64,000 bases of DNA from Yersinia intermedia (GCF_900635455.1 NZ_LR134116.1:186001-250000); one strand, 5' to 3'; positions 1 to 11,061 are shown, numbered from the stretch's first letter. The notes: generated by a model not told the origin, from the letters alone. Translations and numbers: made by a program.

Positions 1-1376
1 AGAGCCTCGCCCTTGGCCCGTAGCCTGACGGCTGGCAAAGTATCATCCCGCCGGCGGCTGGAGAAGATAATCGCCAGACGCAGTATCCGGCACAGATGCT
101 GTGCCATATCTACCGGCAACGCATTCTGCTGATTCAATAGGGATAAATCGAGAGTATCACTCTGATTTTGCAATAATGCGGACAGTAATAGCTTTTGCGC
201 GGGGGTAAAACCGGGTAAGTCCAGATTGCGGATCAGATAAGCAGCATGTTGGGGAGCGCGTTTAAAATCGACACTTAGGCCAATTTCATGAATCAAACAG
301 GCATTTTGCAATAACTCCCGACATCGGTTATCGAGATGCCACTCTTTTTCTACTTGTAGTAAAAAATTATCGGCCAACTTGCTCACGCGCTTAGCTTGTT
401 CGATATCGAGTAAATAGCGGCGCTGCAAATTTCGTACTGTCCGGCTACGAATATCCAGTTCGACCGGTAAATGGAGCATGCCATAGACCAGCCCTTCGCG
501 CAGCGCACCGCCAGCCAGTGTCATACTGTCAATTGCCAGCTCCTGGAATATCGCAATCAAGATAGACAAACCACTTGGGAAAACCAGTGCCCGTTCGAGC
601 GTGAGACCGGGGATCTCCAGTTCTTCCAACTTGCCGCACTGAATCGCTCTTTGCTTGAGTTGCTGCAATTTGGTCAGCGTGATCAGTTCATCCATGCCCT
701 GAGCAACCATAATTTCTTGTAGAGCCTGAACCGTGCCAGAGGCACCGACGCAGATTTGCCAACCATGGTCACGAAAACGTTTCGCGACCGGTTTGATCAT
801 CTCACGTGCTGCCAGTTCAGCCCGTTCAAAATTGTCTTTTGCCAGATTGCGATCGCTAAAATAACGTTCCAGCCAGGTGACACAACCCATTGATAAACTA
901 ACCAGAATGTTCGCTTGAGCACCATTGCCGGTGACCAGTTCGGTGCTACCACCGCCGATATCCACCACCAGGCGTTGCTCAGGCCCGCCGGTGGTATGTG
1001 CTACACCGTGATAAATCAGACGAGCTTCTTCTTCGCCACTGATAACCTGAATCGGACAACCAAGAATGTCGGTTGCAGTTTGCAGGAACTCTTCAGCATT
1101 CGAGGCCAAACGCAGGGTTGCAGTTGCAACCACCCGGATCTGGTCCAAAGGAATGTCCTGCAAACGTTCTGAAAAAAGTTTCAGACATTGCCAGCCGCGT
1201 TCCATCGCTTCTTGTGATAAATGGTTTTGGTTATCCAGACCAGCCGCCAGGCGGACTTTCCGCTTGATGCGGGCCAACGTCTGGATACTGCCTGCCACCT
1301 CACGTACTACCAACATATGGAAACTGTTGGAGCCAAGATCGATGGCAGCATAAAGTGAGGTGGAACTTAGCATCAT
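1..1376 (-). CDS. gppA: Guanosine pentaphosphatase/exopolyphosphatase GppA, C-terminus cut off
   Basis: Hydrolyses pppGpp to ppGpp and degrades polyphosphate, in the cytoplasm. Reading the minus strand from ATG at 1376 gives an open frame to the window edge. It opens with a Ppx/GppA nucleotide-binding core containing [16 protein letters not shown], followed by [12 protein letters not shown] and later [12 protein letters not shown], the second phosphate-binding loop. About 458 codons are present; the family is near 495 residues, so roughly the last 40 residues lie outside. The gene starts 3 bases after the rhlB stop, so both are probably transcribed together as in E. coli. GppA rather than Ppx is chosen because of the sequence and the rhlB neighbour. 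The first codons are ATG ATG, and either could start. Confidence 0.95.
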   Translation of the reverse strand, partial: MMLSSTSLYAAIDLGSNSFHMLVVREVAGSIQTLARIKRKVRLAAGLDNQNHLSQEAMERGWQCLKLFSERLQDIPLDQIRVVATATLRLASNAEEFLQTATDILGCPIQVISGEEEARLIYHGVAHTTGGPEQRLVVDIGGGSTELVTGNGAQANILVSLSMGCVTWLERYFSDRNLAKDNFERAELAAREMIKPVAKRFRDHGWQICVGASGTVQALQEIMVAQGMDELITLTKLQQLKQRAIQCGKLEELEIPGLTLERALVFPSGLSILIAIFQELAIDSMTLAGGALREGLVYGMLHLPVELDIRSRTVRNLQRRYLLDIEQAKRVSKLADNFLLQVEKEWHLDNRCRELLQNACLIHEIGLSVDFKRAPQHAAYLIRNLDLPGFTPAQKLLLSALLQNQSDTLDLSLLNQQNALPVDMAQHLCRILRLAIIFSSRRRDDTLPAVRLRAKGEA

Positions 1377-1379
1377 TTA

Positions 1380-2666
1380 TCAGCTCGGTCGCTTACGGTT
1401 ATTCCGTGGTGCACCACTGCGACGTGGGGCAGAGTTACGGCGTGGGCCATTACCGGTACGGGTACGGGCCAGACGTTTTGGCGCCGGCAAATCAGTTAAT
1501 AACGCATCGCTATTATATTTGCTTACCGGAATGCTATGACCGGTGTAGGTCTCAATAGCCGGTAAGTTTAACGCGTACTCTTCACATGCCAGGCTGATGG
1601 AATGACCGCTTTCGCCAGCACGACCGGTACGGCCAATGCGGTGAACATAGTCTTCACAGTCGTCAGGCAGGTCATAGTTGAACACATGGGTTACCAGTGG
1701 AATGTGCAGACCACGGGCGGCAACATCGGTAGCAACCAGAATATCCAAATCACCTTTAGTGAAATCTTCCAGAATACGCAGGCGTTTTTTCTGTGCCACA
1801 TCACCGGTCAGTAAACCAACACGATGACCATCAGCAGCCAAATGGCCCCAGATCTCTTCACAACGATGTTTGGTATTGGCAAAAATAATGCAGCGATCTG
1901 GCCACTCTTCTTCAATCAACGTCTGAAGCAGACGCATTTTTTCTTCATTTGAAGGGTAGAACAGCTCTTCCTGAATGCGGTGGCCGGTTTTTTGTAACGG
2001 TTCCACTTCAACATATTCGGCGTTATTCATTTGCTCGAATGCCAATTCACGTACCCGGTACGATAGCGTGGCAGAGAACAGCATATTTAAACGCTTATCA
2101 ACGGAAGGCATACGGCGGAACAGCCAGCGGATATCTTTAATAAAGCCCAGATCGTACATCCGATCTGCTTCATCAAGAACCACAACCTGAATCGCACCGA
2201 GGTTAATATAATTTTGTTTCGCGTAGTCGATTAAACGGCCAGTAGTACCGATCAGAATGTCGACGCCACTTTCCAGCACTTTAAGCTGTTTATCGTAGCC
2301 GTCACCACCATAAGCCAAGCCTAATTTCAGGCCAGTCATCTGAGAAAGTGACTCTGCATCGGAGTGAATTTGTACTGCTAATTCACGCGTTGGTGCCATA
2401 ATCAATGCGCGTGGTTGATTAGTCTGGCGACCCTCTTCTGCGGGGTGAGAAAGCAAATAATGGAAAGTAGACGCTAAGAATGCCAGCGTCTTGCCGGTAC
2501 CTGTTTGCGCCTGACCCGCTACATCACGCCCAGAGAGGGTGAGTGGCAATGCTAACGCCTGGATCGGCGTACAATTATGAAACCCTTTGTTTTCAAGGGC
2601 TTCAATAACTAGCGGGTGCAGGGCGAAGTCGGAAAACTTCAGTTCGGTCAAGTGTGTTTTGCTCAT
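1380..2666 (-). CDS. rhlB: ATP-dependent RNA helicase RhlB (DEAD box)
   Basis: RNA helicase that unwinds structured RNA for the RNase E degradosome. The 428-residue protein has the Q-motif region (TPIQALALP, about 33-41), Walker A AQTGTGKT (53-60), APTREL (91-96), DEAD (165-168), SAT (198-200) and the C-terminal helicase motif [10 protein letters not shown] (near 350). The last 30 residues are a basic Arg/Pro/Asn-rich tail, as in RhlB orthologues. Length is close to the E. coli protein (421). It is divergent from trxA across a 118-base gap that must hold both promoters; no convincing consensus elements stand out there. gppA follows directly. Confidence 0.97.
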   Translation of the reverse strand: MSKTHLTELKFSDFALHPLVIEALENKGFHNCTPIQALALPLTLSGRDVAGQAQTGTGKTLAFLASTFHYLLSHPAEEGRQTNQPRALIMAPTRELAVQIHSDAESLSQMTGLKLGLAYGGDGYDKQLKVLESGVDILIGTTGRLIDYAKQNYINLGAIQVVVLDEADRMYDLGFIKDIRWLFRRMPSVDKRLNMLFSATLSYRVRELAFEQMNNAEYVEVEPLQKTGHRIQEELFYPSNEEKMRLLQTLIEEEWPDRCIIFANTKHRCEEIWGHLAADGHRVGLLTGDVAQKKRLRILEDFTKGDLDILVATDVAARGLHIPLVTHVFNYDLPDDCEDYVHRIGRTGRAGESGHSISLACEEYALNLPAIETYTGHSIPVSKYNSDALLTDLPAPKRLARTRTGNGPRRNSAPRRSGAPRNNRKRPS

Positions 2667-2784
2667 AGTGTGGTAGAATATCAGCTAACTATTGCTTTAC
2701 GAAAGCGTATCCGGTGAAATAAAGTCATCCTATTGTTGGTTAATGCTACACCAACGAGGTAGACACAATCCTTTGGAGTAGAAC

Positions 2785-3111
2785 ATGAGCGATAAAATTA
2801 TTCACCTGAGTGACGACAGCTTCGACACTGACGTGCTAAAAGCCAGCGGCCTGGTTCTGGTCGATTTCTGGGCTGAATGGTGTGGTCCGTGCAAGATGAT
2901 TGCTCCGATTTTGGATGAAATTGCTGAAGAGTACGAAGGCAGACTGACCATCACTAAATTAAATATTGATGACAATCAGGGCACGGCACCAAAATACGGT
3001 ATCCGTGGTATCCCTACATTGTTGTTATTCCGTGATGGTGAAGTAGTGGCCACCAAAGTGGGTGCCTTGTCTAAAGGTCAGCTCAAAGCATTCTTGGATG
3101 CAAATCTGTAA
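2785..3111 (+). CDS. trxA: Thioredoxin 1
   Basis: General cytoplasmic protein-disulfide reductase, reduced by thioredoxin reductase; it donates electrons to ribonucleotide reductase, PAPS reductase and others. The 108-residue protein has the invariant active site WCGPC (32-36), the buried Asp in VDFWAEW and the cis-proline loop GIPT (P77). Length matches E. coli Trx1 within a residue. The ATG is preceded by GGAGTAGAAC, a good ribosome binding site. It lies upstream of rho in the usual order, separated by a long leader. Confidence 0.98.
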   Translation: MSDKIIHLSDDSFDTDVLKASGLVLVDFWAEWCGPCKMIAPILDEIAEEYEGRLTITKLNIDDNQGTAPKYGIRGIPTLLLFRDGEVVATKVGALSKGQLKAFLDANL

Positions 3112-3734
3112 GTGGTCTTTGCCGTCAATGATGAAAGTCATTGGCGTTACAGCATTTATGCCTGCCCGCAGGCTGAACCTCAAGGATGAGGCTCATTCAC
3201 CCAATGAGCTGGCGCAGGTCAGTTATTCGGGTCAGAAGAGCCACTAGCATAGCTGCGGCTCCAAGGCTGTAGGGTATGTTTAGCGGCAGTTGTGATTTCT
3301 CACACTGACCGCTAGACGCCTGCAAAGAAGCGTGTTAAGTTTACTCCACTGCATATAGAACATTCCTGTGTATCGTGTCCGGGTTTATAGCATCTAGCTT
3401 ATTCTTTAGTATCTAATTTACTCTTTAGCATCTAATAAATAGTCTGTAGCACCTAAATAGTTTGAATCTAAAGCATTACTCTATGTCGAAACAATGTGTG
3501 TTGAGAATGATTATGAACTCAATCAGTTTTTTGACAGTCTAACGGTTTTACAAATCAGTCTAAGGCACCTTCAATCTTTTGACCGTTGTGTCGCGCAAAT
3601 CTCGCGTAAGTCATTACTTGCGTAGTTTGTTCAAGACCGGTGATTGAATGTCCCATTAAACAGGCACGGATGACGCTGCCATACCATTCACGACCATAGT
3701 TCGAGACATACCCCGAGTTTAAGAACCCACCATT
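3112..3734 (+). other. trxA-rho intergenic region / rho mRNA leader
   Basis: These 623 bases carry no convincing protein gene. In enterobacteria this region holds the rho promoter and a long leader in which Rho terminates its own transcription. Bases 3160-3290 look like a degraded copy of the ERIC-type repeat. From 3388 to 3455 a 9-base word close to TAGCATCTA recurs four times at 19, 19 and 21 base steps. A 19-codon ORF runs from ATG 3483 to TAA 3542 (MSKQCVLRMI...) but has no ribosome binding site and no likeness I recognise to the E. coli rhoL peptide, so I do not call it a gene. The last 60 bases before rho resemble the E. coli rho leader. Confidence 0.6.
3388..3455 (+). repeat. Four-copy periodic 9-base repeat in the rho leader
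   Basis: Copies TAGCATCTA (3388-3396), TAGTATCTA (3407-3415), TAGCATCTA (3426-3434) and TAGCACCTA (3447-3455) are spaced 19, 19 and 21 bases apart, close to two DNA helical turns. The stretches between are A/T-rich. The repeats could be protein sites on DNA, spaced RNA sites, or remains of a small tandem duplication. Confidence 0.6.
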
Positions 3735-4994
3735 ATGAATCTTACCGAATTAAAGAACACGCCGGTTTCTGATCTGATAACACTTGGCGAAAATATGGGG
3801 CTGGAAAACCTGGCCCGGATGCGTAAACAAGACATTATTTTCTCTATTCTTAAGCAGCACGCGAAAAGTGGAGAAGATATCTTCGGTGACGGTGTATTGG
3901 AGATATTGCAGGATGGATTTGGTTTCCTCCGCTCTGCAGACAGCTCCTACCTCGCCGGCCCCGACGACATCTATGTATCCCCAAGCCAAATTCGCCGTTT
4001 CAACCTTCGCACTGGTGATACCGTTGCCGGTAAGATTCGTCCGCCGAAAGAAGGTGAGCGTTATTTTGCATTGTTAAAAGTTAACGAAGTTAACTACGAC
4101 AAACCGGAAAACGCCCGTAACAAAATCCTGTTCGAAAACTTAACCCCATTACATGCCAACTCTCGTCTGCGCATGGAACGTGGTAATGGTTCGACGGAAG
4201 ATTTAACTGCTCGCGTACTTGATTTGGCCTCGCCAATCGGTCGCGGCCAACGTGGTCTGATTGTGGCACCGCCTAAAGCGGGTAAAACCATGCTGTTGCA
4301 GAACATCGCTACCAGCATTGCTTACAATCACCCTGACTGCGTGTTGATGGTATTACTGATTGACGAACGTCCTGAAGAAGTGACTGAGATGCAACGTCTG
4401 GTTAAGGGTGAAGTTATCGCTTCTACTTTTGATGAACCCGCATCCCGTCACGTTCAGGTAGCTGAAATGGTTATCGAGAAAGCGAAACGTCTGGTTGAGC
4501 ATAAAAAAGACGTTATCATCTTGCTGGATTCCATTACTCGCTTGGCCCGCGCATACAACACCGTGGTACCTGCTTCAGGCAAAGTATTGACGGGGGGTGT
4601 GGATGCTAACGCCTTACATCGTCCTAAGCGTTTCTTTGGTGCTGCACGTAATGTTGAAGAGGGCGGTAGCCTGACTATCATTGCTACGGCGTTGGTTGAT
4701 ACCGGTTCTAAAATGGATGAAGTTATCTATGAAGAATTTAAAGGTACCGGCAACATGGAACTGCATTTATCGCGCAAAATTGCCGAAAAACGTGTGTTCC
4801 CAGCCATTGATTTCAACCGCTCTGGTACACGTAAAGAAGAGTTGCTGACCACCACTGAAGAGCTGCAAAAAATGTGGATATTGCGCCGTATTCTTCATCC
4901 AATGGGTGAAATCGATGCGATGGAGTTCCTCATCAGTAAACTGGCAACAGCGAAAACTAACGATCAGTTCTTCGATAACATGAGACGTTCGTAA
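3735..4994 (+). CDS. rho: Transcription termination factor Rho
   Basis: Hexameric RNA-dependent ATPase that terminates transcription. The 419 residues match the E. coli length. Visible elements are the N-terminal helical part and cold-shock-like primary RNA-binding fold (about 1-130, including DGFGFLRS and [13 protein letters not shown]), the P-loop APPKAGKT (near 178-185), the Walker B region [16 protein letters not shown], and the Q/R-loops around [22 protein letters not shown]. The stretch [12 protein letters not shown] is typical. The start [15 protein letters not shown] matches the E. coli start and directly follows the conserved leader end. A strong intrinsic terminator follows. Confidence 0.99.
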   Translation: MNLTELKNTPVSDLITLGENMGLENLARMRKQDIIFSILKQHAKSGEDIFGDGVLEILQDGFGFLRSADSSYLAGPDDIYVSPSQIRRFNLRTGDTVAGKIRPPKEGERYFALLKVNEVNYDKPENARNKILFENLTPLHANSRLRMERGNGSTEDLTARVLDLASPIGRGQRGLIVAPPKAGKTMLLQNIATSIAYNHPDCVLMVLLIDERPEEVTEMQRLVKGEVIASTFDEPASRHVQVAEMVIEKAKRLVEHKKDVIILLDSITRLARAYNTVVPASGKVLTGGVDANALHRPKRFFGAARNVEEGGSLTIIATALVDTGSKMDEVIYEEFKGTGNMELHLSRKIAEKRVFPAIDFNRSGTRKEELLTTTEELQKMWILRRILHPMGEIDAMEFLISKLATAKTNDQFFDNMRRS

Positions 4995-5011
4995 GTCTAG
5001 TAAAATCAGTC

Positions 5012-5041
5012 AAAACGCCACGCACAGTCGTGGCGTTTTTT
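5012..5041 (+). terminator. Rho-independent terminator after rho
   Basis: An 11-bp perfect stem, AAAACGCCACG (5012-5022) with CGTGGCGTTTT (5029-5039), a 6-base loop and a run of six T (5036-5041). It lies 18 bases after the rho stop. Confidence 0.92.
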
Positions 5042-5277
5042 GCTTTTGGAATATACGATAGTTGAGTTTGTTAACCATTAAGTTGATAGGCACTCCATAA
5101 CCTATGCCTATTTTGGTAGCTATTCTCATTACCAACGAGAAAATAGCAAAAAATAGAGTTGGGAATAACAAGCAAGGCTGTCATCATATTCAGAAATAGC
5201 TGAAAGCGTGGGGAAGGCATGGCATGCGCCGAGCCACATGCTAAGCTGTCGTATCATTTTGCAGAGAGCGGTTAAAC

Positions 5278-6375
5278 GTGAACTTACTCACTATGAGTAC
5301 TGAAATCTTTATTATCTTCCTGTTTTCTTTGGCATTTTTATTTGTTGCTCGCAAAGTTGCCAAGAAAATTGGACTCGTTGATAAACCTAATTATCGTAAA
5401 CGCCATCAAGGGTTGATTCCACTGGTGGGCGGAATATCCGTGTTTGCGGGTATTTGTTTTACTTTTCTGATTACCAACCAGCAGATCCCTCATTTCCGAC
5501 TTTATCTCGGTTGCGCCGGTTTATTGGTGTTCATTGGTGCTTTAGATGATCGCTTTGATATCAGCGTAAAAATCCGTGCCTTTGTTCAGGCATTGGTGGG
5601 TATCGCCATGATGGTTGTCGCGGGGCTGTATTTGCGTAGCCTGGGGCATGCTTTTGGTCCGTGGGAAATGTCATTAGGGCCATTTGGCTATGTCGTCACA
5701 CTGTTCGCGGTGTGGGCGGCAATAAATGCCTTCAATATGGTGGATGGTATTGATGGTTTACTGGGGGGGCTATCTTGTGTCTCTTTCGGTGCCTTGGGGA
5801 TCCTGCTTTATCAAAGTGGGCAGATGGCATTGGCCTTATGGTGCTTCGCCATGATAGCCGCTATCTTGCCTTATATTTTGCTAAACCTTGGGTTATTAGG
5901 GCGTCGCTATAAAGTCTTTATGGGCGATGCGGGCAGTACGCTGATTGGCTTCACCGCTATTTGGATGTTGCTGCAAACCACACAAGGGAATGCCCACCCG
6001 ATAAACCCGGTTACTGCATTATGGATTATTGCCATTCCATTGATGGATATGATTGCCATCATGTACCGCCGTTTGCGTAAAGGAATGAGTCCTTTCTCAC
6101 CAGACCGGCAACATATCCATCACTTGATTATGCGTGCTGGTTTTACCTCTCGGCAGGCTTTTGTCTTAATTACCCTGGCAGCAGCATTGTTAGCGGCGAT
6201 TGGTGTTATCGGCGAAAGGCTAACATTTGTCCCAGAATGGGTAATGTTGGCATTATTCTTGCTTGCATTTCTGTTGTATGGCTACTGCATTAAACGAGCA
6301 TGGCGCGTGGCGCGTTTTATCAAACGTATGAAGCGTCGGATGCGTCGTGCATCGCAAAATAAGCATGAATCTTAA
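5278..6375 (+). CDS. wecA: UDP-GlcNAc:undecaprenyl-phosphate GlcNAc-1-phosphate transferase WecA
   Basis: First committed enzyme of ECA (and often O-antigen) synthesis: it moves GlcNAc-1-phosphate to undecaprenyl phosphate in the inner membrane, making lipid I. The 365-residue protein is mostly hydrophobic helices and carries the family motifs LDDRFD (near 90), NAFNMVDGIDGL (near 155), the MGDAGST loop and the RQHIHHLIMRAG cytoplasmic His loop. The C-terminus is very basic (KRMKRRMRRA). GTG at 5278 is chosen because the residues MNLLTMST align with the GTG-initiated E. coli protein; an ATG five codons in is the alternative. It heads the ECA operon, 17 bases before wzzE. Confidence 0.97.
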   Translation: MNLLTMSTEIFIIFLFSLAFLFVARKVAKKIGLVDKPNYRKRHQGLIPLVGGISVFAGICFTFLITNQQIPHFRLYLGCAGLLVFIGALDDRFDISVKIRAFVQALVGIAMMVVAGLYLRSLGHAFGPWEMSLGPFGYVVTLFAVWAAINAFNMVDGIDGLLGGLSCVSFGALGILLYQSGQMALALWCFAMIAAILPYILLNLGLLGRRYKVFMGDAGSTLIGFTAIWMLLQTTQGNAHPINPVTALWIIAIPLMDMIAIMYRRLRKGMSPFSPDRQHIHHLIMRAGFTSRQAFVLITLAAALLAAIGVIGERLTFVPEWVMLALFLLAFLLYGYCIKRAWRVARFIKRMKRRMRRASQNKHES

Positions 6376-6395
6376 CCAGAGGCTTTTAGGCAGTG

Positions 6396-7472
6396 ATGAA
6401 ACCAGAATCTATGTCGACTGATAAAACAGGATCTACCAATAATGAGCCTACTGTGGATAACGAATTAGATATCCGCAGCCTGTTCCGTACTCTTTGGCGC
6501 GGTAAGCTGTGGATTATCGGTATGGCAATTCTTTTGGCCGCAATCGCGTTGGGTGTTTCCTATCTGGTGAAACAACAATGGAGTGCGGCAGCCATTACTG
6601 ACCGGCCAACCGTCAATAATTTGGGTGGTTATTATTCTCAGCAGCAGTTTTTACGGAATCTGGATACTCGTATCAATAGTGGTGTTGCCAGTGAACAACC
6701 GGGGATCGCTGACGAAGCTTATGGTGAATTCATTACCCAGCTCGCGGCTTACGATACCCGTCGTGATTTTTGGCTGCAAAGTGATTACTACAAACAGCGC
6801 CTGGAAGGTGATGCCAAGGCTGATGCCGCATTACTGGATGAGCTGGTAAATAATATTGTTTTCACTCCACGTGATGACAAAAAAATGCTGAATGACAGCA
6901 TCAAATTGACCGCAGAAACGGCCAGTGATGCCAATAAATTGCTCCGTGGCTATATTGATTTTGCCAGTCAACGTGCTGCCAGCCATTTGAACGATGAGAT
7001 TCAAGGGGCATGGGCTGCTCGTACTCAATCGATGAAAGCACAAGTTAAACGCCAGGAAGCGGTCGCTCAAGCGGTGTTCGATCGTGAGGTGACTGCGGTT
7101 AAACAAGCATTAAAAGTTGCCGGTCAGCAAGGGATTAACCGTAATCAAACGGATACGCCGGCTGAGCAGTTACCGGATTCTAAGATGTTTATGTTGGGTA
7201 AACCGATGCTTGAAGCCCGTTTGGAAACATTACAGGCTACTGGACCAAGTTTTGATATTGATTATGATCAGAACCGCGCCATGCTGGCAACATTGAACGT
7301 CGGTCCAACGTTGGATAAAACGTTCCAGACATACCGCTACTTACGTACACCAGAAGATCCAGTTACCCGTGATAGTCCGCGCCGTGTTTTCCTGCTGATT
7401 ATGTGGGGTGCGATTGGCGCACTGGTTGGGGCTGGCGTAGTGTTAGTTCGTCGCACCAGTATACAAGCGTAA
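6396..7472 (+). CDS. wzzE: ECA polysaccharide chain-length modulator WzzE
   Basis: Inner-membrane co-polymerase that sets the modal chain length of ECA together with WzyE. It has the Wzz layout: a short cytoplasmic N-terminus (ELDIRSLFRTLWRGKLW), TM1 at about 40-62, a large periplasmic alpha-helical domain with ITDRPTVNNLGGYYSQQQFLRNLD, and TM2 near the C-terminus (RVFLLIMWGAIGALVGAGVV). About 358 residues, near the E. coli 348. A GTG lies directly before the ATG at 6396; AGG at 6388-6390 fits the ATG. A second ATG at 6411 is also possible. Confidence 0.95.
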   Translation: MKPESMSTDKTGSTNNEPTVDNELDIRSLFRTLWRGKLWIIGMAILLAAIALGVSYLVKQQWSAAAITDRPTVNNLGGYYSQQQFLRNLDTRINSGVASEQPGIADEAYGEFITQLAAYDTRRDFWLQSDYYKQRLEGDAKADAALLDELVNNIVFTPRDDKKMLNDSIKLTAETASDANKLLRGYIDFASQRAASHLNDEIQGAWAARTQSMKAQVKRQEAVAQAVFDREVTAVKQALKVAGQQGINRNQTDTPAEQLPDSKMFMLGKPMLEARLETLQATGPSFDIDYDQNRAMLATLNVGPTLDKTFQTYRYLRTPEDPVTRDSPRRVFLLIMWGAIGALVGAGVVLVRRTSIQA

Positions 7473-7607
7473 TTCATTGGCGTAGCCGTCAGGCAACACG
7501 GCCGATACAGCGGCGCCAGGTAAAAAGAGTATAAATTGTTAATGGGCGCATTGTGCGCCCAACTTGCAGGCGTTGTCTGCGGCTAACTGACCTTAAAGAG
7601 ATTCACT

Positions 7608-8738
7608 GTGAAAGTGTTGACTGTTTTTGGCACCCGGCCTGAAGCCATTAAAATGGCTCCTCTGGTGCATGCTTTGGCTAAGGATGAGGCCTTTGAGTCA
7701 AGAGTTTGCGTGACGGCCCAACATCGCGAGATGTTGGATCAAGTGTTGCGCTTATTTGAGATTCAACCGGACTATGATTTGAATATCATGAAACCGGGAC
7801 AGGGATTGACGGAAATAACTTGCCGTATTTTGGAAGGGTTAAAACCTGTTCTAGCGGAATTTAAGCCAGACGTTATTCTGGTTCATGGCGATACAACCAC
7901 AACGCTATCAACCAGCCTTGCTGCGTTCTATCACCGCATTCCTGTCGGCCACGTCGAGGCGGGGTTGCGCACAGGGAATCTCTATTCGCCGTGGCCGGAA
8001 GAGGCCAACCGTCAACTGACGGGGCATCTTGCTATGTACCATTTCGCGCCGACTGAGAATTCTCGCCAAAACCTACTCCGTGAAATGGTGCCGGAAAATC
8101 GAATTTTTGTTACCGGTAATACGGTGATCGATGCACTGTTCTGGGTGCGGGATCGGGTGATGAATAACCCAGAGTTACGCTCCAGCCTGGCGCAACGCTA
8201 CCCGTTCCTCGATACCAGTAAGAAGATGATTTTGGTCACGGGCCACCGTCGTGAGAGCTTTGGTGGTGGTTTTGAGCGGATTTGCAGCGCATTAGCTGAA
8301 ATTGCCCTCAAGCACCCCGAGGTGCAGGTGGTTTATCCGGTGCATCTCAACCCTAATGTCAGTGAGCCGGTCAATCGTATCTTGAAGGGTATTGATAATA
8401 TCATTCTGATTGACCCGCAAGATTACTTACCTTTCGTTTATCTGATGAACCACGCTTATCTGATCCTGACCGATTCAGGCGGTATTCAGGAAGAAGCGCC
8501 TTCATTAGGTAAGCCGGTACTGGTGATGCGCGATACCACCGAACGCCCGGAAGCAGTCGATTCCGGTACGGTTCTGCTGGTTGGCACTAATATTAATAAA
8601 ATTGTCGATGCTGTGACCCGTTTGCTCACTGATGAGGCTGCCTATCATCAAATGACGCGGGCGCATAATCCTTACGGTGACGGGCATGCCTGTCAACGCA
8701 TCCTTGAAGCTTTAAAGAATCATCAGGTGACGCTATGA
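7608..8738 (+). CDS. wecB: UDP-GlcNAc 2-epimerase (non-hydrolysing) WecB
   Basis: Converts UDP-GlcNAc to UDP-ManNAc for ECA. It has 376 residues, the E. coli length. Motifs: [12 protein letters not shown] at 8-19 (uridine side), HGDTTTT with D95, HVEAGLRTG with E117, PWPEEANR with E131, and VTGHRRES with H213; these acidic residues and His are the catalytic ones known from the family. The DSGGIQEEA nucleotide-binding loop is intact. ATG 7608 is close to AAAGAGAT. The 135-base gap after wzzE contains a hairpin GGGCGCA-TTG-TGCGCCC (7544-7560) without a T run. Its stop overlaps the wecC start by 4 bases. Confidence 0.98.
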   Translation: MKVLTVFGTRPEAIKMAPLVHALAKDEAFESRVCVTAQHREMLDQVLRLFEIQPDYDLNIMKPGQGLTEITCRILEGLKPVLAEFKPDVILVHGDTTTTLSTSLAAFYHRIPVGHVEAGLRTGNLYSPWPEEANRQLTGHLAMYHFAPTENSRQNLLREMVPENRIFVTGNTVIDALFWVRDRVMNNPELRSSLAQRYPFLDTSKKMILVTGHRRESFGGGFERICSALAEIALKHPEVQVVYPVHLNPNVSEPVNRILKGIDNIILIDPQDYLPFVYLMNHAYLILTDSGGIQEEAPSLGKPVLVMRDTTERPEAVDSGTVLLVGTNINKIVDAVTRLLTDEAAYHQMTRAHNPYGDGHACQRILEALKNHQVTL

Positions 8739-9997
8739 GTTTTGAAACTATTTCTGTTATCGGTCTTGGGTACATTGGTTTGCCAACTGCTGCTGCTTTC
8801 GCGTCGCGCAAGAAGAAAGTGATTGGTGTTGATGTGAACGCCCATGCTGTTGAAACCATTAATCGCGGTGCTATCCATATTGTGGAACCGGATTTAGACA
8901 AAGTGGTGAAGATTGCCGTTGAAGGGGGTTACCTGCATGCGGTGACCAAACCGCTGGCAGCCGATGCGTTTCTTATTGCCGTACCGACACCGTTTAAAGG
9001 CGATCACGAGCCGGATATGGTTTATGTTGAATCAGCCGCCAAATCTATCGCCCCAGTATTGAAAAAAGGTGATCTGGTCATTCTGGAATCCACCTCTCCA
9101 GTCGGTGCGACGGAACAAATGGCCCAATGGCTGGCTGAAGAGCGCCCCGATCTGAGCTTCCCACAGCAAGCCGGTGAAGATGCTGATATCAACATCGCTT
9201 ACTGCCCTGAACGTGTCTTACCTGGTCAGGTCATGGTCGAACTGATTCAGAATGACCGCGTTATCGGTGGCATGACGCCGAAATGCTCTGCCCGCGCCAG
9301 CGAGTTATATAAAATTTTCCTGGAAGGCGAATGTGTGGTGACTAACTCCCGCACCGCTGAGATGTGTAAGCTGACTGAAAACAGCTTCCGTGACGTTAAC
9401 ATTGCTTTTGCCAATGAGTTGTCACTGATTTGTGATGAGCAGGGCATCAATGTGTGGGAACTGATTCGCCTGGCGAACCGTCATCCACGCGTGAATATTT
9501 TGCAGCCAGGTCCAGGTGTGGGCGGTCATTGTATCGCGGTTGATCCGTGGTTTATCGTTTCACAGAATCCACAATTGGCACGCTTGATCCACACGGCACG
9601 TTTGGTGAATGACGGCAAACCATTGTGGGTGGTAGATCGAGTTAAAGCCGCCGTTGCTGATTGTTTGGCTGCTACCAATAAGCGCGCCTCTGAAGTGAAA
9701 ATTGCCTGCTTTGGCTTGGCATTTAAACCCAATATTGATGACCTGCGTGAAAGCCCGGCGGTCGAGATTGCTCATTTGATCGCGGAATGGCATGCCGGTG
9801 AAACATTGGTAGTTGAACCTAATGTTGAGCAACTGCCAAAATCATTGGCAGGGCACGTGACGTTGAAAGATACCGCCACTGCCTTGCAGCAAGCGGATGT
9901 GCTGGTGATGTTGGTTGATCACCGCCAGTTCAAAGCGATTAAACCTGAAGATGTGAAGCAATCGTGGATTGTTGACACCAAAGGAGTATGGCGTTGA
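8735..9997 (+). CDS. wecC: UDP-ManNAc dehydrogenase WecC
   Basis: Oxidises UDP-ManNAc to UDP-ManNAcA with two NAD+, supplying the second ECA sugar. The 420 residues show an N-terminal Rossmann loop ([12 protein letters not shown], 8-19), the STSPVG and CPERVLPG motifs, and the catalytic cysteine in [14 protein letters not shown] (C266), typical of UDP-sugar dehydrogenases. A C-terminal UDP-binding domain carries [17 protein letters not shown]. The ATG overlaps the wecB stop (ATGA), which suggests translational coupling, and the 3' end overlaps rffG. Confidence 0.98.
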   Translation: MSFETISVIGLGYIGLPTAAAFASRKKKVIGVDVNAHAVETINRGAIHIVEPDLDKVVKIAVEGGYLHAVTKPLAADAFLIAVPTPFKGDHEPDMVYVESAAKSIAPVLKKGDLVILESTSPVGATEQMAQWLAEERPDLSFPQQAGEDADINIAYCPERVLPGQVMVELIQNDRVIGGMTPKCSARASELYKIFLEGECVVTNSRTAEMCKLTENSFRDVNIAFANELSLICDEQGINVWELIRLANRHPRVNILQPGPGVGGHCIAVDPWFIVSQNPQLARLIHTARLVNDGKPLWVVDRVKAAVADCLAATNKRASEVKIACFGLAFKPNIDDLRESPAVEIAHLIAEWHAGETLVVEPNVEQLPKSLAGHVTLKDTATALQQADVLVMLVDHRQFKAIKPEDVKQSWIVDTKGVWR

Positions 9998-11061
9998 GAC
10001 GTATTCTAGTCACAGGCGGGGCCGGTTTTATCGGCTCTGCGGTGGTAAGACATATTATCGATGGCACTTCAGACAGCGTAGTGGTGGTGGATAAGCTCAC
10101 CTATGCCGGTAATCTGGAGTCACTGGCTGTTGTCGCCCACAGCGAACGTTATGCGTTTGAGCAGGTGGATATCTGTGATCGCGCTGAACTGGATCGGGTT
10201 TTTGCGCACTATCAGCCGGATATGGTGATGCATCTGGCGGCAGAAAGTCATGTGGATCGCTCTATTGATGGGCCAGCGGCTTTTATCGAAACTAACGTGG
10301 TGGGCACATACACCCTGTTAGAGGCGGCGCGTCATTACTGGCAGCAACTGAGTGCTGAGGCGAAGCAGGCGTTTCGCTTCCACCATATCTCGACCGATGA
10401 GGTATATGGCGATCTGCACGGTACTGATGATCTGTTTACCGAAACCACACCTTATGCGCCAAGCAGCCCCTATTCAGCGTCTAAGGCGTCCAGTGACCAT
10501 TTAGTTCGTGCCTGGTTGCGGACTTATGGTTTACCAACGCTGGTAACTAATTGCTCAAATAACTATGGGCCATATCATTTCCCTGAGAAGTTGATACCGC
10601 TGGTTATTCTGAATGCGCTGGCGGGTAAACCGTTACCGGTGTATGGCAATGGCGCACAGGTACGCGACTGGTTGTATGTCGAAGACCACGCGCGGGCCTT
10701 GTATCAGGTGGTTACCGAAGGTGCCGTGGGTGAGACATACAATATTGGCGGCCATAATGAGCGCAAAAATATTGAAGTGGTTGAAACCCTTTGTACACTT
10801 TTGGATGAACTTGTCCCAGCCAAACCGGCCGGCATTGAGCATTACCGTGACCTGATCACCTATGTCAAAGACCGTCCAGGGCACGATATGCGCTATGCCA
10901 TTGATGCTGGCAAGATTGAGCGTGAATTAGGCTGGCGGCCACAGGAAACCTTCGAAAGTGGCATCCGCAAAACCCTGTTGTGGTATTTGAATAATGAATC
11001 GTGGTGGCGTCGAGTTCAGGATGGTTCTTACGCCGGTGAGCGTTTGGGTTTAAGCGACTGA
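9994..11061 (+). CDS. rffG: dTDP-glucose 4,6-dehydratase RffG
   Basis: Makes dTDP-4-keto-6-deoxyglucose, precursor of TDP-Fuc4NAc. It is an extended short-chain dehydrogenase: Rossmann motif GGAGFIGSA near the N-terminus, [26 protein letters not shown] with the catalytic TDE, and the YSASKA Tyr-Lys pair. I prefer TTG 9994 over the in-frame ATG 9988: AAGGAG (9981-9986) lies 7 bases before the TTG but only 1 base before the ATG, and starting at TTG gives MRRILVTGG, matching the E. coli start MRKILITGG. It overlaps the wecC stop by 4 bases. About 355 residues, as expected. Confidence 0.95.
   Translation: MRRILVTGGAGFIGSAVVRHIIDGTSDSVVVVDKLTYAGNLESLAVVAHSERYAFEQVDICDRAELDRVFAHYQPDMVMHLAAESHVDRSIDGPAAFIETNVVGTYTLLEAARHYWQQLSAEAKQAFRFHHISTDEVYGDLHGTDDLFTETTPYAPSSPYSASKASSDHLVRAWLRTYGLPTLVTNCSNNYGPYHFPEKLIPLVILNALAGKPLPVYGNGAQVRDWLYVEDHARALYQVVTEGAVGETYNIGGHNERKNIEVVETLCTLLDELVPAKPAGIEHYRDLITYVKDRPGHDMRYAIDAGKIERELGWRPQETFESGIRKTLLWYLNNESWWRRVQDGSYAGERLGLSD

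Noticed and set aside
2667..2784. Promoter elements for rhlB or trxA
   Set aside because: TAGAAT at 2674 resembles a -10 box but has no suitable -35; nothing secure on either strand.
3126..3143. trxA terminator
   Set aside because: CAATGA / TCATTG is only 6 bp and lacks a T run.
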